DNA from: Candidatus Eremiobacteraceae bacterium
GTDB lineage: Bacteria > Vulcanimicrobiota > Vulcanimicrobiia > Eremiobacterales > Eremiobacteraceae
Assembly (NCBI GenBank): GCA_035710745.1
Contig: DASTCX010000004.1
Location: 62,001 to 126,000, forward strand
DNA: 64,000 nucleotides
Direction: 5' to 3'
Shown here piece by piece: positions 33,211-41,645 of this stretch (its first letter is position 1; the number at the start of each line of letters is the position of its first letter). The notes beneath the pieces are model-generated. The model saw only the letters and a list, made by a program, of their open reading frames with translations, was not told the DNA's origin and ran no database searches. The position numbers were made by a program, and so were the translations under genes.

Positions 33211-35915
33211 CACTCGAGATCCGCCCAGGTCGGACCGCTCGAGAAATGGACGGCGAGCGGCACTCGCAGCGACATGGCGTTCTCCATCGCGTCCTCGACG
33301 ACGGCACGCAGCCGCGAGATCTCTTTCGTCGGCGTCTCGAAGATCAGCTCGTCGTGGACCTGGACGAGCATGTTCGCTTCGACCTTCGCTTCTTCGATGC
33401 CGTGCGCGACGCGGACCATCGCGAGCTTGACGAGGTCGGCCGCGCTCCCTTGCAGCGGTGCATTGATCGCCATCCGTTCCGCAGCGGCGCGGACGGCGTG
33501 ATTGCTCGATCGCAGGTCGGGGAGATAACGGCGCCGTCCGAGGATCGTCGTGACGAAACCGTCGGTCCGCGCTTGCGCGAGGCCCGCGTCGATGTACCCC
33601 TTGATGCGCGGGAAACGCGCGAAGTATTGCGCGATGAACTCGCGCGCTTCGGCACGCGTGATGCCGGCGCTCTGCGCGAGTCCGAAGCTGCCCATCCCGT
33701 ACAGGACGCCAAAATTAATCGCCTTTGCGCGGCGGCGCAACTCGGGATCGAGCGGCGCGTCGTCGGGAATGCCGAAGATGCGACGCGCCGTATACGCGTG
33801 CGCGTCGTGGCCCTCGGCGAACGCCGCGAGCAGATTCTCGTCTTGCGACAAGTGCGCGAACAAGCGCAGCTCGATCTGCGAGTAGTCGGCGGCGACGAGC
33901 GCCATGTCGGTTCGTCTCGGAACGAACGCGCGCCTGATCGCTTTGCCCGCCGCCGTGCGCACCGGGATGTTCTGCAGGTTCGGGTTCGTCGACGATAGCC
34001 GCCCGGTCGCAGCGCCGAGCTGATGGAACGTCGTGTGGAGGCAGCCCGTCTTGGGGTTCACGAGGGCGGGCAGCGCGTCGACGTACGTCGACTTGAGCTT
34101 GGCGACTTCGCGATACTCGAGGATCTTCGCCGCGATGGTGTGTTCAGCCGCGAGCGGTCCTAGGACCTCGATGCCGGTCGCGTAGCCGGTCTTCTTCTTG
34201 ATGCCGCCAGGCAGCGACATCTTCTCGAACAATATCGCGCCGACGGCCTTGGGAGAATTGAGGTTGAACTCTTCGCCGGCCATCTCGAAGATCTCAACGC
34301 TCGCTTTAGCGATCATGCCGTCGAGCTCGGCGCGGATACGGTCGAGCTCTTTGAGGTCGAGCGCGAAGCCGCGTGACTCCATCCGCGCTAGGATGCGAGC
34401 GAGCGGCAGTTCGACGTCGCGCAGCAGCGAGCTCTCACCGGCGTCTTCGATCATGCGCTCGAGGACGGGCGCCGCGCGGAACACGGCGTCGGCGGCCGAC
34501 GCGAACGCCGGGTCCAGCGACGCGGGCGCTGCGAACAGATCCATAGCCGCGGGCGCCTTCGGTTTGTCGACGAGCGCCACGACAGCGCCGCTCATCGTCG
34601 CCGCTTCCGCTAGCGAGGGTTCCCCGAGCGTCGGGTTGACGAGACCAGCTCCGAGCATCGTGTCGAAACCGATGTCGGAGAGGCGGTGATCATTGGCGTC
34701 CGCCCATGCGTAAAAACTCTTCGAATCGTGAACGCTTTTTCGCGGCGCCTTCGCGTCGAGCAGCGACTTCATCGCGGAAACGGTCGCCGCATGTCGCAGC
34801 GCGGAACTCTCCGGCACGACGAACGCGTCGCCGGGCGATGCGCAAAACGCTAGTCCGGCGGCGGCGCCATCGTTACCGGCGACGAGCGCGATCCCAACGG
34901 CCGCCTGTTTGCGCAGTTCGTCGATTGCCTCCGCGGCGCGCGCGTCTTCAAGCGTTCGATAGCGCGTCGGGATCTCGACGCCGAGCGGCGCGACCGCCGG
35001 CGAGGTGCCTGCCGCAATATCGGCGCCTCTCGCCTCGCCGTTCGGCGTACGAGAGGCGAGCGTCCGGAACTCGAAGGCCTCGTAGAACTTCGCGAGCCGT
35101 TCGCGCGGCGGCGGCTCGTACTTGAGTTCGTCCCAACCGACGTCGATCGGCAGGTCGCGTTTTGCCGTCGACACGGCGCGACAGCGACGAGCTTGGTCGG
35201 CGTATTGGTCGAGCAATCCGGCGATGCGCTTCGGGGTCACTTCGGCGGTATGTTCGAGCAACGCGTCGAGCGTGCCGAACTGAGCGATGAGCTTGGCCGC
35301 CGTCTTCTCGCCGATGCCGGGTACGCCGGGAAGATTGTCAGATGGATCGCCCTTGAGCCCGCGATAGTCTGGAAGCTGGCTAGGATCGAGCCCAAAACGC
35401 TCGCGCACCGCTTGGGTATCGTAGCGCGTCATGTCGGTCATGCCGCGCCGGGTGACGACGACCGTGACCCAGTCGTCGACGAGTTGGAGCAGATCGAGGT
35501 CGCCCGTGATGATCGAGGTGAAGATGCCGTCGCGCGATGCGCGTGTCGCGAGCGTCGCGATGCAATCGTCGGCTTCTTCGCCGTCGACCTGGAGCGCGCG
35601 GATGCCGTACGCGTCGAGCGCCGCTCGCACGCTCTCGAATTGCGGCCGCAAGTCGTCGGGCATGTCCGGCCGCTGCGCCTTGTACGACGGCATCGCGTCG
35701 AAGCGCTCTTGCGGTATGCCCGCATCGAAGCACGCGGCGATGTGCGTCGGCCGCTCCATGCCGAGGACGCGGTTGAGCATGCGATCGAAACCATAGACCG
35801 CGTTGACCGGCACGCCCGCCGATGTCGTCAGCGGCGGCAACGCGAAATACGCGCGGTAGACGAGCGCGTAGACGTCGAGGAGCAGAAGTTCGGGTTCGCG
35901 CTGTCGTTCGGGCAT
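33210..35915 (-). CDS. polA: DNA polymerase I
   Basis: The 901-residue protein has an N-terminal 5'-3' exonuclease (LLLLDVYALVYRAYFALP; GDPSDNLPGVPGIGEKTA), a middle region and a family A polymerase domain with motif A ADYSQIELRLFAHLSQDENL, motif B RRAKAINFGVLYGMGSFG and motif C LVQVHDELIFE. The middle 3'-5' exonuclease domain appears degenerate: no DxE proofreading motif is visible near the start of that domain (around residue 330). This is common in thermophilic and some other bacterial Pol I. It precedes mutM on the strand. Confidence 0.94.
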   Translation of the reverse strand: MPERQREPELLLLDVYALVYRAYFALPPLTTSAGVPVNAVYGFDRMLNRVLGMERPTHIAACFDAGIPQERFDAMPSYKAQRPDMPDDLRPQFESVRAALDAYGIRALQVDGEEADDCIATLATRASRDGIFTSIITGDLDLLQLVDDWVTVVVTRRGMTDMTRYDTQAVRERFGLDPSQLPDYRGLKGDPSDNLPGVPGIGEKTAAKLIAQFGTLDALLEHTAEVTPKRIAGLLDQYADQARRCRAVSTAKRDLPIDVGWDELKYEPPPRERLAKFYEAFEFRTLASRTPNGEARGADIAAGTSPAVAPLGVEIPTRYRTLEDARAAEAIDELRKQAAVGIALVAGNDGAAAGLAFCASPGDAFVVPESSALRHAATVSAMKSLLDAKAPRKSVHDSKSFYAWADANDHRLSDIGFDTMLGAGLVNPTLGEPSLAEAATMSGAVVALVDKPKAPAAMDLFAAPASLDPAFASAADAVFRAAPVLERMIEDAGESSLLRDVELPLARILARMESRGFALDLKELDRIRAELDGMIAKASVEIFEMAGEEFNLNSPKAVGAILFEKMSLPGGIKKKTGYATGIEVLGPLAAEHTIAAKILEYREVAKLKSTYVDALPALVNPKTGCLHTTFHQLGAATGRLSSTNPNLQNIPVRTAAGKAIRRAFVPRRTDMALVAADYSQIELRLFAHLSQDENLLAAFAEGHDAHAYTARRIFGIPDDAPLDPELRRRAKAINFGVLYGMGSFGLAQSAGITRAEAREFIAQYFARFPRIKGYIDAGLAQARTDGFVTTILGRRRYLPDLRSSNHAVRAAAERMAINAPLQGSAADLVKLAMVRVAHGIEEAKVEANMLVQVHDELIFETPTKEISRLRAVVEDAMENAMSLRVPLAVHFSSGPTWADLE

Positions 35916-35929
35916 GAGCGAGCTGCCGC

Positions 35930-36346
35930 TCAGGGCTTGTAGACGAGGCGCGCCGCGCTCATCGCCGCCGGCACGCGGAACCCGATCGTGATATCCATCG
36001 GTTTGCCCCCGGCGAGTTGGACGGTCGCCATGGTCGGGATCGAGATGCCGCCGCCCGACAAGCCTTGATACGTCGCCATCAGGTTCGGGTCGAGCAGCGC
36101 GAACTTGTCAGGTGATATCGTCTCGGGCTGCGTTTCCGGATTCGTGTACGTCGCTTGGATGACGACGATGAGCGAGTCAGTCGTGTTGCCGTTCGGATCA
36201 TTGTAACGCTGCACGTTTTTGATGACGAACGTCGTCGGGTCTGCGGTGATGTAGTCGTTCGGAGGCGAAGCCGCCGACTTCAGTTGACACCCAGGTAAGA
36301 GCGCGACGCAAAGCGCCGCCCAGAGGGCGATGCGGGATACCGACAT
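35930..36346 (-). CDS. Putative lipoprotein, unknown function
   Basis: This 138-residue protein has a lipoprotein signal ending in ALLPGCQ (lipobox near residue 20). The mature domain is an all-beta-like sequence (VIQATYTNPETQPETISPDK; PMDITIGFRVP), reminiscent of DUF4352-type immunoglobulin-like domains that bind partners outside the cell, though similarity is only general. It is 14 nt upstream of polA on the same strand and 19 nt downstream of the MFS gene. Confidence 0.6.
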   Translation of the reverse strand: MSVSRIALWAALCVALLPGCQLKSAASPPNDYITADPTTFVIKNVQRYNDPNGNTTDSLIVVIQATYTNPETQPETISPDKFALLDPNLMATYQGLSGGGISIPTMATVQLAGGKPMDITIGFRVPAAMSAARLVYKP

Positions 36347-36365
36347 GCGGGAGACTGCTCCTGAT

Positions 36366-37571
36366 CTAACGGTGCTCGACTACGGAAGCGGCGAGGTTCC
36401 GTGCGCCCACGACGGCGTCCTCCGGCGCACGATGGCGCGAGCTCGCGGGCATGAGCATGGTCAACGCGGTGCCGACGACCGAGACGCCGACGAGCGACCA
36501 AAGAACGACTGGGAGCCCCGCGACATCGGCGACGTGTCCGAGACCGGCGATCGCGACGCCGCCGATCCCCGACGTGAAGCCGATGACGAGCGCCGACGCG
36601 AGCGCGATCCGGTGCGGCATGAACTCGTGCGCCATGACGACGGTGATCGTCGTCGTACCGATGAGGAACGCACCGACGAGGACGAGCGCGACGATGCCGA
36701 TCGGGCCGGGCGAAACGAGGTATAGCGCGAGCAGCGGCGGCACGAACGCGAAGGAGATCGTCATCGTCTGCTTGTTGCCGACGCGATCGCCGATCGCAGC
36801 GCCAGCGATTGTCGCGATGGCGCCTGCGGCGAGGATCGCGAAGAGCAGCGGTCCGTTCTGTGACGGCGCGTGATGAAGCACGTTCACAGCGTAGAGAGGA
36901 ACGAAGACGAGGATGCCGCTGTAGATGATCGAGCGCGTCGCGACCACGACGACGAGCATCGCCATCGCGCGTTTGTCGGAATCCGCCGACGTCGGCCGCG
37001 GGCCGGCCGCTTGGGCCGTTTCCGCGCGCGAGATCGATGGCCCGATGATGGCCACACCAAGCGCTGCGATGATCCCCGCGATCGCGTAGGCCGCGGTCGC
37101 GTGCAAGCCGCCCCAATCGACGAGCAGTGTGAAAACGAGCGGACCGAGCGCGACGCCGATGTTGCCGCCGATCGTGAAGAACGACATGCCGGTCGCGCGC
37201 ATCGGACCGGAGACGAAGCGCGCCGACTTGGTCGCCTCAGGATGGAAGATGGCGGATCCGATGCCCGTCACCGCGATCGCGACGAGCATGAGCGCGTACG
37301 ACGGCGCGTTGCCGAGCGCGGCAAAACCGCAAGCGGAAAGGAGAACGCCGAGCGGGATGAGATAGCGCCGCGCGCCGGCGTCGGAGTACGTGCCGAAAAT
37401 CGGCTGCGCGATCGACGACGTCACCTGGTACGTCGTCGCGACGAACGCGACCATGAGATACGACAGCCCGAACTCGTGCTGCAAGAACGGCAGCGCGGCA
37501 GGGACGGCGCCGGCCGTCACATCGACGACGAGGTGCCCTATCGAGAGCAACGAAAGAGGCCGGCGCTTCAT
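36366..37571 (-). CDS. MFS transporter, fosmidomycin-resistance (Fsr)-like
   Basis: This is a 401-residue protein with about 12 hydrophobic segments. The N-terminal half has the Fsr-like order LSLLSIGHLVVDVTAGAVPA, then SSIAQPIFGTYSDAGARRYL and the family-typical GIGSAIFHPEATKSARFVSG. The start is ATG 37571 (MKRRPLSLLSIG); the longer frame to 37778 contains repeat DNA and is not coding. Fsr proteins export fosmidomycin-type or other small compounds; the substrate here is unknown. The intergenic region upstream is about 240 nt and carries two hairpins. Confidence 0.85.
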   Translation of the reverse strand: MKRRPLSLLSIGHLVVDVTAGAVPAALPFLQHEFGLSYLMVAFVATTYQVTSSIAQPIFGTYSDAGARRYLIPLGVLLSACGFAALGNAPSYALMLVAIAVTGIGSAIFHPEATKSARFVSGPMRATGMSFFTIGGNIGVALGPLVFTLLVDWGGLHATAAYAIAGIIAALGVAIIGPSISRAETAQAAGPRPTSADSDKRAMAMLVVVVATRSIIYSGILVFVPLYAVNVLHHAPSQNGPLLFAILAAGAIATIAGAAIGDRVGNKQTMTISFAFVPPLLALYLVSPGPIGIVALVLVGAFLIGTTTITVVMAHEFMPHRIALASALVIGFTSGIGGVAIAGLGHVADVAGLPVVLWSLVGVSVVGTALTMLMPASSRHRAPEDAVVGARNLAASVVEHR

Positions 37572-37576
37572 GATAT

Positions 37577-37666
37577 CTATGCTCCGCCGACAAAGACGTG
37601 CCGACCTTCGACCGTCACTATTGGCTCCATCACATCGGCGCGACAGATGTAGTAGATGCGCGCCAC
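37577..37666 (-). CDS. Candidate small open reading frame upstream of the MFS gene
   Basis: GTG 37666 opens a 29-codon frame ending 5 nt before the MFS start; an earlier in-frame GTG could add seven residues. The peptide (ARIYYICRADVMEPIVTVEG and nine further residues) is well balanced in composition, unlike random antisense reading. There is no good Shine-Dalgarno. It could be a leader peptide, a real small protein, or chance. Confidence 0.25.
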   Translation of the reverse strand: MARIYYICRADVMEPIVTVEGRHVFVGGA

Positions 37667-37699
37667 GTCGTTGGCCCGATGTCGCACGCCGCGCGAAAA

Positions 37700-37780
37700 T
37701 GTTGTAGCGGTCGAGCTTTAGCTCGACCGCCGCGGCCTCGCGGTTCACCGATGTAGTAGGCCGAGCGAAGCTCGGCATGG
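37700..37780. repeat. Two short hairpins, one of each subtype
   Basis: GGTCGAGCT-TT-AGCTCGACC at 37709-37728 and GCCGAGC-GAA-GCTCGGC at 37760-37776, preceded by TTGTAGC and ATGTAGTA flanks seen at the other copies. They sit in the divergent spacer between the MFS and CPBP genes. Confidence 0.8.
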
Positions 37781-37810
37781 AGCGGCGAACCTGCGCTGGA
37801 ATGAGGCAGA

Positions 37811-38605
37811 GTGAACGCCGCTTCGTGGTTCCCTCGTTGGCTGCCGTCTGAAAGCGTCGCGCTGTTCGCGGTGCTCGTGCTGCTCGTCATCGCCGTTCCA
37901 GCGATGGGCGCGCTCGTCGCTGCCCGTCTACGATCGGTCGAGGACACGCCGGCGCGCAAACGCGCGCGGTACGCGCGAACGATGCTCGTCCTTTGGACGA
38001 TGACCGGGCTCGCTTACTACGCGCTTCAGCTCCATGGCCTATCGCCGGCAGATATCGGCGCGCGTCCGCCGGTGAACTTCATCTGGTATGCTGTCGGGCC
38101 GCTCATCGTCGCGGTGCTGCTATCGACGAGCGGCGCCGGACGCGGCGACATATCGGACTCGTACGCACGCGCCATCCGCCCCGTCATCCCGAATGACGCA
38201 GTCGACTGGTGCTGGTTCGTCGGGGTCGCCGCGACCGCCGCGATCTGCGAGGAGTTCCTCTATCGCGGCTATGCGCTGACGCAGATCGCCGCGTTGACGC
38301 ACAGCGTCGTCGCCGGTGTCGTCTTGTCGTCGCTCGCTTTCGGGCTCGGGCACGCGTACCAGGGACGGATCGGCATGGTAGGAACGGCGATCACCGGGCT
38401 GCTCTATTCCATGCTTTATTTGGCAAGCGGGTCGCTCGTGCCGTGCATGCTCGCGCATTTCATGCAGGATATTTTCGGTGCGGCTTTACTCTCTCGCCGT
38501 CTTCGCTTGACCGCGTCCGCGGTAGGGCCAAAAGGTGCGCCGGGAGAAGAAGGGCGGGCTTATCAAGAGATCAGCGACAACGAACCCGGGAGAATGCGAC
38601 CTTGA
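37811..38605 (+). CDS. CPBP family intramembrane glutamic protease
   Basis: This is a 264-residue protein with six or more hydrophobic segments. It carries the three CPBP (CAAX protease/bacteriocin-processing) motifs: EEFLYRG (about 144-150), FGLGHAYQG (about 176-184) and the C-terminal HFMQDIFGAAL (about 215-225). These proteases cleave within the membrane; the target is not known. The stop overlaps the ferredoxin start (TTGA at 38602), suggesting co-translation. Confidence 0.88.
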   Translation: MNAASWFPRWLPSESVALFAVLVLLVIAVPAMGALVAARLRSVEDTPARKRARYARTMLVLWTMTGLAYYALQLHGLSPADIGARPPVNFIWYAVGPLIVAVLLSTSGAGRGDISDSYARAIRPVIPNDAVDWCWFVGVAATAAICEEFLYRGYALTQIAALTHSVVAGVVLSSLAFGLGHAYQGRIGMVGTAITGLLYSMLYLASGSLVPCMLAHFMQDIFGAALLSRRLRLTASAVGPKGAPGEEGRAYQEISDNEPGRMRP

Positions 38606-38844
38606 CCTACGTCATCTGCGAGCCGTGCATCACCGTCAAGGACAAGTCGTGCGTCGACGTGTGCCCGGTCGACTGCATCAAGGGCACGGACGAAGATAAG
38701 ATGCTGTACATCGACCCGGCGACGTGCATCGACTGCGGCGCCTGCGTCGCCGCCTGCCCGGTAAACGCGATCTACAACGAGACCGAAGTGCCCGAGCAGT
38801 GGACGGAATACACGAAGATCAACGCTGACTATTTCAACAAATAA
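38602..38844 (+). CDS. fdxA: 7Fe ferredoxin (3Fe-4S/4Fe-4S)
   Basis: This 80-residue protein starts at TTG 38602, overlapping the CPBP stop, with GGGAG nine bases upstream. Cysteine spacing CEPC...KSCVDVCPVDC and CIDCGACVAACP matches 7Fe ferredoxins of the FdxA type, which carry electrons at low potential. It is divergent in function but adjacent, tail to tail, to the formate dehydrogenase genes, whose 3' end is 49 nt away, so a role as redox partner is possible but not shown. Confidence 0.9.
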   Translation: MTYVICEPCITVKDKSCVDVCPVDCIKGTDEDKMLYIDPATCIDCGACVAACPVNAIYNETEVPEQWTEYTKINADYFNK

Positions 38845-38905
38845 GGTGGGTCGAGCGTTTGCTCGACCATCGTAAGATGTAGCGGTCGAGCTTTAGCTCG
38901 ACCGT
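38845..38905. repeat. Pair of short hairpins between ferredoxin and formate dehydrogenase genes
   Basis: GGTCGAGC-GTTT-GCTCGACC at 38849-38868 and GGTCGAGCT-TT-AGCTCGACC at 38884-38903. The second overlaps the 3' end of the FdhA iron-sulfur half. As convergent hairpins they could act as a bidirectional terminator, though no T-run follows. Confidence 0.8.
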
Positions 38906-39747
38906 TCGTCTTTCGGTCTTCCCTTCTTGCCCACGAACTGCCAACCGAAGCGGCCCTTGATGCAAAGGTGACCGCGCGTCACATCGTGATCGAGCGGCGA
39001 CGACACCTTGACGATTTGATTGTCTTGTGCGTGGACGGTAAGCGTGCAACCGACGCCGCAGTACGCGCAAATCGTATCGCCTTGCGTCTGCTTCGATTCG
39101 TCCCACGTGCCCGCTTCGCGCATGTCGTACTCGGTCTTGAACATGAGCGCGCCGGTCGGGCAGACGCCGATGCAGTTGCCGCAGTAGACGCACGCGGAGT
39201 CGGGGAGCGGCACGTCGGACTCCGTCGAGATGTGTGCTTCGAAGCCACGGCCTGCGACCGCGATCGCAAACGTGTTCTGCGCGTCTGTGCCGCACGCTTC
39301 GACGCACTTGTAGCAGAGCACGCACTTCGAGTAGTCGCGGACGTAGAGATCGTTGTCGATCTTCACCGGTTGATGCGTCGTCTGCGCCCGCTCGCCGTAG
39401 CGCGAAGGATCGGCGTCGTAGCGCTTCATCCGCGTCTGCAAGTCGGTCGCGAGCGAAACGTCGACGGACGACGCTAGGAACTCGAGCACCATCTTGCGGC
39501 TCAAGCGGACGCGGTCGCTGTCCGTCTTCACCTTCATCCCGTTCTCGCATTTGCGCGAACACGCAGGCACAAGGGTGCGCGCGCCTTCGAGTTCGACGAC
39601 GCATACCCGGCAGGCGTTGACAGGCGTCAGGTTTTCCAGATAGCAGAGCGTCGGCGTGTCGATCGATGCCTGCCTGCACGCGTCGAGCAGCGTCGCGCCG
39701 TCTGCGACGGTGACCGGCTTACCATCGATCTCGACTTGAACGCTCAT
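38893..39747 (-). CDS. Formate dehydrogenase alpha N-terminal half (iron-sulfur part)
   Basis: The 284-residue protein starts at ATG 39747, overlapping the NuoEF stop as ATGA. It carries a plant-type [2Fe-2S] domain (CRQASIDTPTLCYLENL; CRVCVVELEG), the NuoG-like [4Fe-4S] region, two further [4Fe-4S] motifs (CVLCYKCVEACGTDA; CVYCGNCIGVCPTGA) and finally the Fe4S4 cap of molybdopterin oxidoreductases (ICAYCGVGCTLTVHA ... GHLCIKGRFGW). It stops there, exactly where the molybdopterin domain would begin in a complete NAD-linked FdhA. That missing part is the first gene of the same cluster. It probably transfers electrons from the catalytic half to the NuoEF-like subunit. Confidence 0.85.
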   Translation of the reverse strand: MSVQVEIDGKPVTVADGATLLDACRQASIDTPTLCYLENLTPVNACRVCVVELEGARTLVPACSRKCENGMKVKTDSDRVRLSRKMVLEFLASSVDVSLATDLQTRMKRYDADPSRYGERAQTTHQPVKIDNDLYVRDYSKCVLCYKCVEACGTDAQNTFAIAVAGRGFEAHISTESDVPLPDSACVYCGNCIGVCPTGALMFKTEYDMREAGTWDESKQTQGDTICAYCGVGCTLTVHAQDNQIVKVSSPLDHDVTRGHLCIKGRFGWQFVGKKGRPKDERSS

Positions 39748-41642
39748 CCGGCTTTGGTCCCGAAGAGATCGAACTTCACGATCGCCGACTCGACGGCGCT
39801 CGAGGCCGTTTGGCCGAGTCCGCAGATCGAAGCGTCGCGCATAGCTTGCCCGATTTCGCCGAGCAGCGCACGCTCGGCGTGCGTCTTGCCGTTCGATGCA
39901 CCGCTTGCGAGGCGTTCGAGCAGTTCCTCTTGCCGCACCGTTCCGACGCGGCACGGCACGCACTGCCCGCACGATTCCTCGCGGAAGAAGCGCGCGATGC
40001 GCGCGACGATCTTGCGGAGATCGATGCGGTCGTCGAAAAGCATGACGACCCCAGAGCCGAGTGTCGCCTTGATCGCACGCACGCCTTCGAACGAAAGCGG
40101 CACATCGATCTCATCGGGCGTCAAGAATGTGCCGGCTGCGCCGCCGAGAAGGACCGCCTGCAGCGTGCGTCCGCCGCGCACGCCACCAGCCTTATCGATA
40201 AGCGCACGCAACGTCGTGCCGAACGGAACCTCGTAGACATCGGGTTTCGCAACGCACCCTGAAAGGCAGAACAACTTCGTGCCAGTCGATTCGTTGGTAC
40301 CGATCTTCGCGTACGCTTCGCCGCCCTCTAGGATGATATCCGGTATGTTAATCAGCGTCTCGACGTTGTTGACTATCGTCGGTTTTCCGAATAAACCTTG
40401 CTGGACGGGAAACGGCGGCTTGTTGCGCGGCTCACCACGATAGCCTTCGATAGAATTGAAGAGCGCCGTTTCCTCGCCGCATATGTACGCGCCGGCACCG
40501 CGCCTTATCTCGATGTCGAAGTTAAATCCGCTTCCAAAGATGTTTTCACCGAGCGCGCCTGCTTGACGCGCTCGGTGGATCGCAAACCAAAGCTGCCGCT
40601 TTGCGTTCGGGTACTCCCAACGCACGTAGATGTACCCCTTGGTGCAGCCTCCAGCGTAACCAGCGATCGTCATGGCCTCGATGAGGCTCTCGTGGCGCCA
40701 CTCCATGAGTCGCAGGTCTTTGAAGGTACCTGGCTCCGACTCGTCGGCATTGCAGACCAAGTAATGGGGCCGTTCTGGCTCATTTGCGACTGCTTCCCAC
40801 TTTCGTCCGGTCGGGAAGGCCGCACCGCCGCGCCCCATGAGCTTGGACTTCTTGACTTCCTCGATGATATTGCTCGGCGGGAGCGCTAGAGCCCGACGAA
40901 GAGCAGCGTGATCCTGACGCCTCATGTGCCGCAACATGTGCGCCGGAACTTTACCAAGACGTTCGCGCACTTGCTCGATCATTTCTGGTCTTACCGAGTG
41001 CCCGTCGTGGGTAAGTAGCCGGGCGTCGTCGTCCGTCAGGTAAATACTTCCATGTCCCCCCAGCGACGCCTCATCCAGCGCCCGCCGCACAAGCGAGGGG
41101 GCGGCGAATGGAAGGGGCTCTTCGATCTGTCGTTCACCGCTATGCTTATAGAGCGCTGCCGGCGCGCTATCGCACAATCCGAGGCATGGGCTGCGTAGCC
41201 AGACTTGCGTACCCGCTCGGGCTGGTTCGCCTTCGGGCCCTACCTGCTGCGTAAGTTCGTCGCACAACTGGTCCGCGTACGCGCACATGCAGGCGATGTC
41301 ATCGCACACGAACACGACGTTCTTCGGGCGCGGCTTGAGCGAGAACATGTGGTAGAAACTCGCGACGCCGTACGCTTCCGCCGGCGGAATCGTCAACCGC
41401 TCGCAGATGTAGTTCAGCGCACCTTCGCTGATCCAGCCGATGCGGTCGTTGGCCGCGTGCAGCGCCGGCAAGAGCAGATGCCTGCGCTCGCGCGCCACGT
41501 GGCCGGCGCCCTCAGCGAGGTGATCGTCGCTTGCACGCGATCGATCGCCGCCATCCCATCTGCCGGTGGGCGCGCCCAAGACGGCGTCGATCGCCGCCTT
41601 CTCTTCCGCACTCGCCCGTGCCTCAGTGAGATGGATGTCCAA
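39744..41642 (-). CDS. NAD-linked formate dehydrogenase beta subunit, NuoE-NuoF fusion
   Basis: The 632-residue protein fuses a NuoE-like domain (about 60-190) to a NuoF-like domain (about 230-620). The NuoE part has the [2Fe-2S] ligands in CDDIAC and SPCLGLCDSA. The NuoF part has the NADH/FMN motifs LMGRGGAAFPTGRKWE and NADESEPGTFKDL and the [4Fe-4S] site ESCGQCVPCRVGT. Fused NuoEF subunits are typical of NAD-dependent formate dehydrogenases such as Methylobacterium FDH1. It starts 4 nt before the stop of the catalytic half and ends by ATGA overlap with the iron-sulfur half. Part of its DNA (about 40250-40650) looks less GC-rich than its neighbours. Confidence 0.9.
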   Translation of the reverse strand: MDIHLTEARASAEEKAAIDAVLGAPTGRWDGGDRSRASDDHLAEGAGHVARERRHLLLPALHAANDRIGWISEGALNYICERLTIPPAEAYGVASFYHMFSLKPRPKNVVFVCDDIACMCAYADQLCDELTQQVGPEGEPARAGTQVWLRSPCLGLCDSAPAALYKHSGERQIEEPLPFAAPSLVRRALDEASLGGHGSIYLTDDDARLLTHDGHSVRPEMIEQVRERLGKVPAHMLRHMRRQDHAALRRALALPPSNIIEEVKKSKLMGRGGAAFPTGRKWEAVANEPERPHYLVCNADESEPGTFKDLRLMEWRHESLIEAMTIAGYAGGCTKGYIYVRWEYPNAKRQLWFAIHRARQAGALGENIFGSGFNFDIEIRRGAGAYICGEETALFNSIEGYRGEPRNKPPFPVQQGLFGKPTIVNNVETLINIPDIILEGGEAYAKIGTNESTGTKLFCLSGCVAKPDVYEVPFGTTLRALIDKAGGVRGGRTLQAVLLGGAAGTFLTPDEIDVPLSFEGVRAIKATLGSGVVMLFDDRIDLRKIVARIARFFREESCGQCVPCRVGTVRQEELLERLASGASNGKTHAERALLGEIGQAMRDASICGLGQTASSAVESAIVKFDLFGTKAG

Positions 41643-41645
41643 ACT

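Noticed and set aside
36366-37778. Extended MFS protein of 470 residues
   Set aside because: The first 69 codons read through a palindrome and an Arg-rich stretch; the transporter begins at ATG 37571 with normal family sequence.
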